Below are positions 21,952-33,226 of a stretch of DNA of 64,000 nt, in pieces. This DNA comes from Aquanectria penicillioides (taxonomy: Eukaryota > Ascomycota > Sordariomycetes > Hypocreales > Nectriaceae). Numbering within the stretch: position 1 is the first letter of the stretch; each line of letters begins with the position of its first letter. Under the pieces are notes generated by a model, which was not told the DNA's origin, did no database searches, and was given only the letters and a program-made list of their open reading frames with translations. Location: the NCBI GenBank assembly GCA_003415625.1, contig PYIU01000002.1, positions 6,820,001 to 6,884,000 of the forward strand, given 5' to 3'. The translations under genes were made by a program, and so were the position numbers.

Positions 21952-23355
21952 CTAATCATTGTCATCTATCATTTTGCTATTGATCAGGATATTTGGGAAC
22001 ACCAGCCATTGGTGCCAGTATTTGCCCAAGTAATCCGTCATGCTGCGAATAATAAACTCGCCAGCGTCTTTAAATAACCAAAAGTCCCGGCACCAATGGA
22101 CCAGTATTGCATAATATGCAACGATGACCAGGGCTTCCGGTTGCCTCTTTTCGATGAGGTCGATAAATAAGGGACTAACTCGCACGGCGAATGAAATTGC
22201 CGAGGAGAATCGGTGACGGCTCGCGGTCGAGACGTGGTGGTAAATACCAAAGGAATGACGGAGAACTTGCACCGCATCACGGCACGCTTGGGCCGAGGAA
22301 ATTCCCAGGTCGGTCTTGCTCAACATGTCATCCAGGGCATCGCATTCGGTGCTGTTCGCAACATAATTCTTCAGTTCCTCACGCTCATGCAAATACTGGT
22401 ATATGCTCGACAGGCCCGTGGTCCGAATCATCGACCACGAACGGCCGGTAACGGTACTGACTCCACGGTGCAGGCGGAGGTAAGTGACGAACCGGTCGAG
22501 GAAGGCTGGGAAGTCATCGCGATGACTACGTAGCACTTCATATAACACGCTTGTGCCGACTGAGGATGAGAATAAGAATATCGGCAGGCAAGTCTCTGGA
22601 AGAATGTCTTCTTTGGATTCATTGAACAGAACCAACCCCCTGGTTTGGAATTGCATGGCTTGCTGTCGGTAGTTGGCCTCGAGGGTCGGGTTCTGCTCGG
22701 CCAGGTGAAGGGCGGCAAGGGTGAGGACAATATCCATCAGATACGGGGCAGTCCAAGCAGTTTCGACAACGGTCTTTGCGATGGGTTCCCAGAATGGATC
22801 GCTGGAGCCGAAGGGGAGGGAATGGGCTTCGGCGTGGTGAAGAAGGGCCATCTGCTCTCGAGTCATCGGCCAGCCAACCACAGGCAGAGTGCCTGCTTCA
22901 TCGTCGGATTGCAATACAAAGTCGTTTAGTGCCTCGGTGATGGACGGCGACGGCACCGCCATTTCATGGTCACTCTCGTCATCCATGCCGTTGTCCTGGG
23001 GTGGTTTTTGATTACTCGAGGCATTGTGCTGAGAGGGCGTATCAATCGCATCCGGCGTAGCATTAGGCGTGGCATTAGGCGTGGCATTAAGCGTGGCATC
23101 AGGCGTGGCAGCGGGCACAGGAGCGGGCACAGCAGCGGCATCTTTGTACGAGCAGCTGCGGTTTGTTTTTGAGCAACGTAAACAAGCCGGACGTCCCTCG
23201 TCGCATTTCACATGGCGACGTTTGCATTCGAGGCAGCCCCCACGCGATTTCCTGTGCGTCCGTCGCAAGCGAGCAGAGTCGCCGTCGACGCCGATGTCAG
23301 AGCTTCGCGCGAAGGAGGCCTGGCCTACCGCGCGGTGCAGCCTCTGAGTGGGCAT
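21952..23355 (-). CDS. Zn2Cys6 transcription factor (Upc2-like architecture)
   Basis: Intronless, 467 residues from ATG 23355 (an in-frame TTG two codons upstream is not a start) to TAG 21952. Near the N-terminus lies a perfect binuclear zinc cluster with spacing Cx2Cx6Cx6Cx2Cx6C (GGCLECKRRHVKCDE, then CLRCSKTNRSC), preceded by the basic HRKSRGG seen in Upc2-type sterol-regulator-like factors. A linker of Ala-Thr-Pro-Asn/Asp repeats follows. The rest is an all-helical regulatory domain (AAEQN-type helices around residues 190-220, then YLHERE and the terminal DYLGKYWHQW motif common at the C-terminus of this group). It is predicted to be a nuclear regulator. Target genes cannot be deduced. It stands divergent to another Zn2Cys6 gene across 1.6 kb. 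Confidence 0.88.
   Translation of the reverse strand: MPTQRLHRAVGQASFARSSDIGVDGDSARLRRTHRKSRGGCLECKRRHVKCDEGRPACLRCSKTNRSCSYKDAAAVPAPVPAATPDATLNATPNATPNATPDAIDTPSQHNASSNQKPPQDNGMDDESDHEMAVPSPSITEALNDFVLQSDDEAGTLPVVGWPMTREQMALLHHAEAHSLPFGSSDPFWEPIAKTVVETAWTAPYLMDIVLTLAALHLAEQNPTLEANYRQQAMQFQTRGLVLFNESKEDILPETCLPIFLFSSSVGTSVLYEVLRSHRDDFPAFLDRFVTYLRLHRGVSTVTGRSWSMIRTTGLSSIYQYLHEREELKNYVANSTECDALDDMLSKTDLGISSAQACRDAVQVLRHSFGIYHHVSTASRHRFSSAISFAVRVSPLFIDLIEKRQPEALVIVAYYAILVHWCRDFWLFKDAGEFIIRSMTDYLGKYWHQWLVFPNILINSKMIDDND
23052..23115 (-). repeat. 12-bp tandem repeats in the regulator linker
   Basis: Four to five copies of a 12-bp unit (plus strand GGCATTAGGCGT and variants) encode Ala-Thr-Pro-Asn/Asp repeats between the zinc cluster and the helical domain. 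This is a length-variable linker candidate. Confidence 0.7.
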
Positions 23356-24923
23356 CTCCAATGGAAGCGAAGCGACTTGGTTTTGTGAGAATGACGCATG
23401 TTTGCCGCAACGAGCTCCAGGCTACCCCAGCTCCTACATTTGACCAAAACTAGGCCGGTCCGCAAGGCACGGCAACAGGGCGGTCTGAGCCGGCAGAATC
23501 GACATAAACGGTCCGTTTCCCTCGTGTTTGCTATCTATGTGTAGATGCGTGTGGAATTTGATGGGGCGACACTGATTAATCAATCTGGCGGAGTGCCTTG
23601 GATGACGCAAGCCAGTTAGCCTCGCCGTAGGGATTATTGGCGATTTCCGCGTACCGCCAGATGATACGAGGTGAGGGACTGGCGCTGCAATTTCGACTCC
23701 TAGAGCCATCACGACATGTCAGGCGCTTTGATTATGCAAGCCAAGTTTCTTGCCAAAGATTAATTCGGCAATAGTCATGATATGTGTAAAAGCTTTGAGA
23801 CATGTTCAGTTGGGATCCCACCTGTTGGAGGTTGGCCTTTGTCATACGCATTGATACTTGTGGCACGGACCAGCATTTCCGGAAGCAGAATACGAGGGAG
23901 AGATACCCTGGACTCAAATAGTTCTCAACAAATTATGTTGCCATCCTCCAGCACTCCTCTCTAGATCTCTGATTGCATAGAGCCCTACGCATAATGTTCT
24001 AGGGGTTTGATTTCGGTAAGAGACAGATTCCTTGCCAGAACTCACGTACATGACTTGAGTGGGACGAGTAGAATACAGTTGCCTTGTTGGGATATGGGCT
24101 GATTCATTACGACCAACCGTTCCCCCTCTGTTGGCCTGTGAAAGTGGTCAAGCATTATCACATCACAGAAAACTCTATGTTTGAGTTAAAACACCCCGGT
24201 AACCTGAACTTCCGAGTTTAAAAACGAGTCCTCAATGGAGGAGCCCTCCACAGTGCCACTTTGCGGCTGAGCGGGATCCTCATGCTGAGTTACCACCCCA
24301 CACCACCCGCAAAACGCGGGACACAGATGCCCAGGTGGGACGCAGAGGGAACAAGGACAAAAGAGGATACCTTCTAGAACAAAAATCCCAATGACCTAGA
24401 AGGTGGCAACTCGAGGACACAGTCATGGAAGAAATAACTTGATTTGAAGGCTATGCTAGTGTGGCGCAGGGCATGACGTGTGGAGCATTGGGGCTGAAGC
24501 ATTGGCTATTTCACACGGCATACCAATCAATGACTGGTGAAGTAAGTGACTGTGAGCCCTTCGGTTGATGATTGACGCTCCAAGGCAAAGGTGACTCGAT
24601 TTTGTTCTTCCTTTGGGAAAACATCCTTCATCGAATTGGCTGGCGTCGATGGTTCATCTTGGCTGATTGAGGTGCATCTGCAGCCAGCCCAGCCCTGCCC
24701 ATTAGGGAGCGACTAATTACAGTAGAAGGCGGCCAATTTGACGTCAACACTTGACCAACGGCTGACAGACCCGAAACGCAACGTGCGCGAGGAGAAAAGC
24801 CGACAGACCGGCATTGCTGTATTTATTAACCCGCCCCCACCCACGCTCGTCACAGCGAAGGATCCGCTAGCAAACATATCCGTAAGCGATCCGGTCCTTT
24901 CGGGTCAAATCTCGCGATCCAAC
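23356..24923. other. Divergent promoter region between two Zn2Cys6 genes
   Basis: No gene is supported. The region is shared by two divergently transcribed regulators. A CCAAT occurs around 24527, and a long open leader runs in frame into the right-hand gene from 24738, but no ATG before 24924 gives a family-like N-terminus. Confidence 0.55.
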
Positions 24924-26572
24924 ATGCCTGGAGTTCCGACCGGCCGGGGATGCGACGCCTGTCGCAGGCAAAAGAAGAAGGTGGGCAAGTGTGCAACTTG
25001 GGCAGTCTGATACTGATGCATGCTGACACCGCGTCGCTCAGTGCGATCAAGCCAAACCTGCTTGCGCCAGATGTGCGCGACTAAAGATCAAGTGCGTTGG
25101 AGGCGGCGTTAAGCGATACAAGTTCATGCCGGAGAATAATAAACACCAAACCACTGAGCTAGTGCCGGTCGCTAACACCATCGTCAACACCATCGTGAAA
25201 CTTCCCCCAAGCAATCCGCAGACGAGGACGACGGGCGCCTTTGTGTTCCTGCTCGGCGTCGACGACATGCGATGGGATCTCGGCGCCTACGGCGCTTTCT
25301 TCAAGGACCTGCCCGGTCGTATCGGCACCAGTCCAGTGCTCGATGCTGCAGTAGACGCGATAACCACCTCTTTCCATTCCCTTCACTTCAAGGAGTATAA
25401 AGCAGAAGCCCTTCATCGGCACGTGAGAGCCATAAACAAACTGCGAATGTCACTTCGAGATCCCGCAAACGTAAAATCACTTGACACCATGTGTGCCGTT
25501 TACCTCATTAGTATCTGCGAAGTAAGCAGCACTTGCACAATTTGACATTCACTTTGGATGACAGGAAGCATTGACAGCATATAGGGGTGGATCGACCGCA
25601 AGTGCTCACCTGGGACGAAGCATCGTGAAATGCTGATGCATTTGCTACGAAACGCCGGCCCCCAGGCGCACCTGGACCCGTTTGAGCAACAATTGCTCCA
25701 AGTTTTGTGCGCAACAGTGGTAAGAGGAATAAACTAGACACACCAAGATAGCTTGGAACTGGCTAACTCATCCCTTGCAGGTGGTTGAAAGCTTTATAAA
25801 CCCAAACGTCGAGCTAGGCCCGTGGTTTTGGGACATCTGCAAAAGCTACGGCCACAAGCGACCAACTTATGATGGACAGGGGCCTCAGTTCTCATGCGTT
25901 GGGCTCGAGTCCCTAGCCGAAGTGGCGTATTATCTCCGGGACCCCGAGAAACATCTCTATCAGATTCACTGCGCCTACAGTCTTTTCCGGAACGACTACC
26001 CGAGTCTTCGCGAACTCAACCAACGGGGGATGGCCAATCTCGTCGCACCGACATCTACAATCGCGATCAAGAGGTCATGCGCTATTCTCTACTCATTATA
26101 CGCCGCGCTCCTCAGCGTCTCGTCTGTACTAAACCGGGTCTTGCGGATCTATAACGACGACCCCGACGACTTTGACCTCGAGATCGAAGCCAAGATATTT
26201 TGTGACGAGGCCATCTTGTTCGCCAAGATGGTCAGCATCAACCGACCATTAGGAGCCCAAGTAGCAACGGAAACTCTCAAGCTAGTCTGGGCATCGATGA
26301 TGGAGACTTACAGGCATGACGAGGTGACGGAGTTGCTTCTAGACTACCAGAACGATTTTGAGGGCTCGGATGTCCTGCACGAAGCTCGATGGATCAAGAA
26401 GGGATTTGAGAAAATGGAGCAACAACGGAACATGAACAAAGGCACTCCGTCAAGCACCGCGACGGATGTATCGGCTGAGACTGCGGCGGCTGCAGCGGCG
26501 GCGATGGATGAGCAAGTTGACGAAGCAGAACAAGATCCGTGGGGAGCAGATGCAGGATGTCGTATCTTGTAA
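24924..26572 (+). CDS. Zn2Cys6 transcription factor with fungal-specific regulatory domain
   Basis: Four exons: 24924-24980, 25042-25521, 25585-25719 and 25781-26572, about 486 residues. The first intron splits the zinc cluster exactly between CDACRRQKKK and CDQAKPACARCARLKIKC, giving a canonical Cys6 finger at the N-terminus. The chosen acceptors restore family text (ICE joined to GWIDRKCSP; CATV joined to VVESFINP, then GPWFW). This is typical of the long fungal-specific domain found with such fingers. Introns are 61-63 nt, and the third has a GGCTAAC branch. The C-terminus has a poly-Ala run and acidic residues, a possible activation segment. It is presumed nuclear; the target is unknown. 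No biosynthetic cluster adjoins it. Confidence 0.88.
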
Positions 26573-29500
26573 ATCAAATAACTTGTTAGGGCTTCATCAA
26601 ATCGAAATGTCTAGCAAACCACGGTCAGATTTATGTGATTAATGTGTATATTTGGGGAGGGGAGGATTTGTGATGCAGTATGTAGCTCTTAGTCTAGGTC
26701 GGAGAGACTCGGCTCAATGAAGTACCTGGGCGCTTTTCATGCATTCGGCTACGGAACAGGGTTTCTGCCTCAGGGTTGTATGTAAGTCGATAAGTAGACT
26801 ATTTGCTATTCCATGTAACCGTGGACTGGATTTACATAGGTTCAGCCTGATGATCTGCGCTCGGTGAGATTGAGGATCGAAAAGCGGCGGTTCCTTCGCA
26901 CACATGGATGCGACACCTAAATAAGACACCCACGCTACGATTTCCCATACCCTGGACTGCATTTGAGTTTAATATCGATTGAAGACGTTTTAAAGAGAAG
27001 AACTGAGCGCATCATTTAAATGCATGTTGACTAATTGCCACTAGGCAGAGAGGTCATGGGATCTTATCCATTGGCAGACCAGAACAGCCGATAACACTTT
27101 TACTCTCTATGGCTTCCGTCTCCCCAAGATGTAGCAACTGCCCAACTTGCGATTTATCTACTCAAGGGGTGGTGGTTAAGTGAACGAGCTTTGCGAAGCA
27201 CCTATCAACTTCCCAGAACACTGCACTAATTGCCGACATGATCGCCCGAATCTATCTTTGTTGCTGCAGTCACCGCCATCTTTTTGACTGCACCTCTGGT
27301 CACTTTATCAAGGGAGACGCGCACAATAGTGCAATTCGCGGTGGTTTTTGGCTGCACGAGGCATTTGCAAGCCCCGTGTCCATTATTTTGCGGGCGTCTA
27401 ATCGGGAGATGATGGTTGTTTCCGCTGCAGATGCAACAATCCTATCAGGGTTTGCTTCCAATACCGTAGCGTCTACATAAGCTAGAGAATGTTATTTAGC
27501 CATATTCGAGATTCGAAGACTGTCTTGACCCCTTGCCTAACTGCTTACTGGGTGCTGAGGTCTAGATCACATATCGGTAGGGCTTGGCTAAGCCTCTTCG
27601 TTGTGAATCAATATGGTTGTCTTGGACATCAGCTTTCCTTAGTATTGCCATGTACTGATGTGAGAAACACCGCCATGCGTTGTATATTTAGACTCAAGCT
27701 GCTTGAATCACGTACGCCTTTTAACAGCACACCGTCCCATTTTCCAGCCAGCCATGATTGACACTCGGAGTTTCTCATCTGCTTCGCCTTGCTTGTTGTC
27801 TCAGACCCCGCAACCTTCGCCTCCATACTGGAGGCGTTGAAGCCACTGGAACCCAAGCCAATGAGATCATCTACCAATGAAGTAAACCGAATGAGCTACA
27901 TCTTGGACTCACCAAGCCAAGAAATAAGCGGGCATGTATTACTTGGTTGCCACTGGTTGAGTCTCATGATGCTCAAGGCCCACCTGCCGCTCGCCTACCC
28001 GCCGACTCGGCACATCCTCCCCCATCTGGCTAGATGCAACAACGAAGAGGAATAGGCTGCCTGCGTTTTGATGATGATGGTGCATTTGGGTATCCGACCT
28101 TGGCGATAATGTGATCCGTTGTGATTGCGCTTGTGAAGTGATTTCCGATTCCGAGTGTCGGGAGCCAACCAGTCTGGCATGAATTGCAGTTACACAACTA
28201 TTCGTCCATTCTTCGGGTCGCATCACGACTCATACGAGTGATCAGGCGCGCTGCGATCAAATCGGCTTCGCTGTCGCCCTAAAGCCAGCGCTCCAATGAA
28301 GTAACAAGCTCGGGGCATCGGCAGGAGGCTTAGTTAAGCCACTGTGTCAAATAATATCAACTTGAAGCATAACGTCCACCCTTCAATAATCCCCCCCCGG
28401 GCTGGGGTTGACAGCCACGGCGCCCCCAGCAAACGAATAAGCATGAAACACGGGAGATCTACCCATGATTCCTTTTTCTTATTCCTGATCCGCCATGGCA
28501 GCTGATTCTGGCACCGATTCTCACCATTTTCACGGCCCAACTTTGGCCCCGGATTACTTTTCTAGTAACGCTTGGTCTGCCGTGTAAGCTTAAACTTACA
28601 ATTTTCGCGCCGCCTTGTTTCCGAAACGAGCCACTAGCGCAGAAACCCAACGCGGGCCTAGGGGCAAATAGGATTGTCGATCGATGCATGGTGATCCGGT
28701 TCCTTGCCGATTCGCTTGCACAACCGTGAAGTTTCATTTTACTCACCTTACTGCACGTGGAGAGAATTTGTGGCTCGCTGAAAAGAAAAATAGAACAAAC
28801 TTATTAGGCACGCTGCAAATGGCTGCTGGTTGGCGCTTCTAGTTGATGATTTGTGTTCAGCCTTTTCCGTTTCGCGTCGGAACATCCACCATGATGCCAC
28901 GATCGGACGGTAGCTTACCGCTTAATTCGGACGAAAATCCAGGAACATCCTGGCTTCACGGGCTCAATTAAGACAGCATTGACATAGCATTAGAGGAGCT
29001 GAATAACGTGAAGCATCAAGGTTGCCGCAGAGGCGTAAATCTGTGACGTCTGGACTTGAGGCTAGTGGGGTCGGTGCCTCCTCAGCTGAAAATCGGCCAC
29101 CCTGGAGCCATAGCTTTGACGTGCGGCCCGTGGTCTGGGCCATGTCTTGACTGGCCGTGATGTGCAATTTACACCGAGGGTTCCCGTCGCGCAGGGCGGT
29201 TTATGCGAAACATTGGCCATGTTTCTCTCCGGCTTTCCGCCCCTGCTGGTGAAGTGGGCAACAGGCTGACTTACCTCGACCATGTGCCTGCGAGCGTTGA
29301 GCCTGGGATGACGGGGGGCGGTTGTGCGCGGATACGAGAAACGCGAGGTTGAAGATGAAAGACTGGGAAACAAAATGGTGAAGTTTAGTCCTAGTCAGCC
29401 TTGGTCGTCTTTGATGGGATGAGTATAAAGAGCTCGGTGTTCTTTCGAGAGCTACACGACATCAACACTAGCAGATCAAGCATCACAACAACTGTAAGGC

Positions 29501-29573
29501 ATCTCTTTGCGGCCAAGTCTCTCTTTACACATACCAACCTTCTACAAGCTCTTACACGCAAACATCCACCAAG
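26573..29573. other. 3-kb intergenic region, no supported gene
   Basis: Open frames of 60-103 codons occur on both strands but none shows domains, signal peptides or splice continuity. The right end is the promoter of the secreted Cys-rich protein gene, including a TATA element and an A/C-rich leader. Confidence 0.55.
29424..29429 (+). promoter_or_regulatory. TATA box
   Basis: TATAAA lies about 150 bp upstream of the ATG at 29574, followed by a CA-rich leader ending in a favourable ATCCACCAAGATG start context. Confidence 0.55.
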
Positions 29574-30423
29574 ATGCGTTTCTCAACTGCAACTCTTCTC
29601 GCTATCCTCGCCGCCCTCGCTCAGGCTGCCAACAACGAGCCCTGCTACGGCCCGGGCGGCGTTGCAGGTGTTTGCATCACCGACGCCGCCTGCTCCAAGT
29701 CCGGCGGCACCTCTCACTCTGGTTTTTGCAAAGCCGACCCCGCCAGCATCAAGTGCTGCACCAAGCCCAAGTGCGGCTCTGGAGGCACGAACAACTGCCG
29801 CTGGGTCTCGGACTGCGCCGGCTCCAGCGCCGCCAACCAGTGCCCCGGCCCCAGCCAGATGAAATGCTGCAGCAAGAACACCACCGGCTTCGGTGGCTAC
29901 TCGGATCCCAAGATCCCCAGCGTCGGCGCCTGCAAGAAGGCCTCGGTCGACGGAGCTACCAAGATCGTCAAGGCTTTCCCCGGCCGTGTGAGGGAGATTG
30001 GATGTGTTCGCGACTGCTCATGTCCCGGCACTTCTGACCACTGCTGCGGTCTGGCCACTGACATGATGATCTCCGATCACGGTGGCGTAAGTTTGAATCA
30101 TCTCCCCCTGATCTCAATCCCACTCCGAAATAACACATGCTAACTCACTTTCCACTAGGACGCCACCCTCTCTGGCAAGGAGATCGCCGAGTGGGTCATG
30201 AAGAACCGCAAGACCCTGAACCTCAAGTACGTCATCTGGGGCCAGAAGATCTGGAGCCCCTCTCAGGACAAGGAGGTGAGCTGGGATAGCTGGCGAACCA
30301 TGGACGACCGCAAGTCGCTGACCCAGAACCACTGGTGAGTATCGTATTTCAGAATGCTGCGCAAGGAAATGAAAAAGCTAACTCAAACGTAGGGACCACG
30401 TTCACGTTTCGTATAATAAATAA
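29574..30423 (+). CDS. Secreted Cys-rich protein with M15-type peptidase-like domain
   Basis: Three exons: 29574-30086, 30159-30334 and 30393-30423, 239 residues. Introns of 72 and 58 nt have GTAAGT/GTGAGT donors and GCTAAC branches. A signal peptide (MRFSTATLLAILAALAQA) precedes two duplicated Cys-rich modules (about 24-62 and 67-99, each ending in CC). A C-terminal domain (about 118-239) has His156-x6-Asp163 in DHCCGLATD and a terminal HWDHVHV (His232/His234). This spacing matches the metal ligands of M15 D,D-carboxypeptidase-like and ARB-07466-like domains. It is probably an extracellular hydrolase whose Cys-rich modules bind a wall polymer. A role in cleaving bacterial peptidoglycan peptides is inference. 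High codon bias towards C-ended codons suggests strong expression. Confidence 0.88.
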
Positions 30424-30817
30424 GAGCGATAGAATGGAAATTTGATTTGATTTGGTGGGCTGATGGCGTTGAAAGGCGTGCAATATGATTCGTCACTGTA
30501 TCAGTAGGGATTCGAAAAGATAGGTAGCTACTATGATTCACTTGTTTAGGTATCCATTGAACTAGAGGAACACGAAAGTGTTTGACTTCATTTTCACCAA
30601 CTACATTTCACTTTGATTTGACCAATGTATTAATGCCTCCCGGCGACTGCTTGACCTCCTACCTCATTTCCTCGTGACATGATATCGTTGAATGTCCAGG
30701 TCAACTCCAAAGACGATGCCTCCCATATAAGCGCCGACAAATGCTGTTTGTACTCCAATAATATAGGTCCCACAAATCCCTTTTTATTTTACAACATGTC
30801 ACCGATGCACATGTATA
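30424..30817. other. Convergent intergenic region
   Basis: Short AT-rich spacer between two converging genes. It should contain both 3' UTRs. No further feature seen. Confidence 0.6.
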
Positions 30818-33226
30818 TTATGCCCCAAAAGCCTCGCTCACAATCTCACCTTCGTCTGGAGTCACTACGAGCTCCAAAAGCTCATGCGCCGCCTCCACAG
30901 TCTCCTCGTCAATCCCGGACTCCATGACTAGATCCTCCTCCACAAATGTGAGCCGACCAAGAGCAAGGAGATATCGCTGGCTTCCCCCGTGAGACATTGA
31001 GAGCTTCTGGTTGATATTGGCGATGTTGGCTGTATGAGGGCTTGTAACGAGCGCGTGGATCAACAAAACGCACTGGGATATGATTCGGCAGAGCTCTGCA
31101 GAAGAATCAAGCATAGGGTGTCTCTTTGCGCTGTCATTCCCAGACAGATCAGGCAAAATATTAGACGGAGCAGGCTGATCATACAGCTCATCGATGGATA
31201 TGCTCAGACATGCGACTAGTCGTGGAAGGGTAGTGTTATGAGTAGCCAGCTGTATGGCCCCAAACGGATAACGAGCAAATGCAATGAGGGTTCGGAGAGC
31301 AGCAAATTGCACACTACGCTTTTCGGCTGGCGTTGTTGCCGAGCGGGGATGCTCTGTCAACTTAGCCGCCACCTTGTCGATGACAAGTTGCGCAACAAAG
31401 GGGGGTCTTGTTCGTCTGTGATGGGTCCTATGGAGTTTGGCAAAGACGAGGTGGCTAAAAGATCTAGCATACCAAGAATGTCAGGAAGTTCTTGCCTAGG
31501 TGTGAGAAGAATAGAAGGCGTGTCGAGCGACATGTGTCTCCAGAAATAAGCCGCCTTCGATTCAATTCCATTCTCTGTTTCCACGATAGACGTAGAACAA
31601 GTCAGAGACGTAGTGTACAAGAGCGCCAAAATTTGAGGTATGTTTATGTGCTCCCTCAGCACTTTGAATTGTTCATTTTTGAGGTATTCTTCCTCTAGAA
31701 GTCGATGCCTCCAATCAGCAAGGTTGCACATGGTAGCTTGGGCAACAGGAGCAAGATCTGCCACCGTCAAGGGCGCAACTTCTGTTGATTGGAGCTGAAA
31801 CGTGAAGTTAATCAAAGCAACAAGATACTTGATTGGCTCCCAATATTGCTCTTCTAGGCACCGTGACCAGAACTGCAAGAGGAGATGAACAAAGTCAACC
31901 AAAAGCTGTATGGGACGACGTGGATCCCCTATTAGCGGGAGCCTCTTGAAGATGTACGCAGCGAGCGATACATCAGGGTCTGACGCGAACGAGAAACGAG
32001 ATAAAACCTCAAAGGTTGGTAATTGATCACGAAATGACCCGTGATCCAAGACGAGTTGTAAAAACTGTGACACTATTAGCTGGGGGGTTGAAAGTGGGAA
32101 ACGGTTACACAAACCTCAAAGGGAAGCGTAGGTACCGCCGCAATTACAATAGGAGTCTTGGCTACTGCGGATAGGTCTGGCTTCTTCTCATCGACATCCA
32201 TATCACCAACGTGGGTTTCCAGGGCCATAATGGGGCTATCCACAGCTGGACGCTTCCTTTTGCCTTTGCTTGGTGTTCGTTCACCAACATTAACCGCAAC
32301 TGAACCCGCATTTCTATTACGCCCTTGACCCTTGCTGGGGCTCACAACAATATCCATCTCGTCAAACCCATCAGCCATGCGCCAAGTTTTGGTTGACTTC
32401 TTTGGAGTCGTAGTACCCATGTTAGTCGACACAGCCGTATCTTTCCTCCGAGCGCGGTCGTTGGCCTCCTTCATATCTCTCTGGAGGAATTGAAGTTCCG
32501 TGTTTGCGCTCTGCTCTGCAGCCATCGCGGCTTCGGCGATTCGTTCTTGTTTCGTCAATTGTTCAGCATTGAGCTTTTTCAGGCGAGAAACCTCGGAATC
32601 ATGTTGTTGCTGGGCCTTGTTGGCATTAGATCGAATGATTGACACTTCTCCACGGGCTGCGTGAAGCTCAGCCTCGAGTGCCCGCACTCGTTGCTGCAGG
32701 GCAGACATGACATCGTTGGGCTGGCTCTGGGATGGGACATAGTGGTTAGTAGGGATTGATGGGCGGGCAAATTGGCTTGCTTGAGCACGATGCAGATTTG
32801 ACGACTGAGTCTGGAACTGTTGAGATGTATACAAGGGCTGGTTCGTGGTCGCAGCGGTGGTATATCGAGGTAGCGGCGGTCCTGCAGGACGCCTCTTGGA
32901 AGGATCGATCATTGGGTTCCATCGTGGATTCGGGGGAGGGGGATGGATCGTCGGGACTCGGTCTGCGGGTACTGGTGTTGCGAAAGTTGCTGAAGGGTGT
33001 TGTCCACCATGGGCCTGGCGACAGGCTCTCCGACATCATTTGTCACCTCTGTAGTATCGAGATCATCGTCCTCGACCCAGATAGCATCCGGGTATGTAGA
33101 GTCAGGCTGCTGAGTCGGGGGCTTCCGTTGTGCTTGGGTAAGTTGAATTGCATTGTTCTCAAGCTCCTGTAGGGCGTTATCAGGAAGGTCATCGAGGCCG
33201 TCGTCGGAAAATTCATCCAAGTCCAT
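30818..33226 (-). CDS. uvsD: UvsD/ATRIP (Rad26/Ddc2-type) DNA damage checkpoint protein, two apparent frameshifts
   Basis: ATRIP homologues recruit the ATR/Mec1 kinase to RPA-coated single-stranded DNA in the nucleus. The ATG at 33226 opens with the acidic start MDLDEFSDDGLDDLPDNALQ typical of UvsD. Next come a Pro/Gln-rich region, a coiled coil (VRALEAELHAARGEVSIIRS and onward, to about residue 240), a basic nuclear-localisation stretch (KGKRKRP) and a long helical C-terminal domain to TAA 30818. One 50-nt intron (32065-32114) joins LPFE to FLQLVLDH, with a CTAAT branch. Two single-base losses are needed to keep the frame: one in the adjacent G runs 32932-32942, the other in the G6 run 31400-31405. 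Sense sequence resumes directly after both. Since this checkpoint gene is normally conserved, undercalled homopolymers are the likeliest cause. Confidence 0.85.

Noticed and set aside
25565..25630. Apparent frameshift in exon 3 of the second Zn2Cys6 gene
   Set aside because: Using the TAG acceptor at 25584 instead of the CAG at 25564 gives uninterrupted family sequence, so no mutation is needed.
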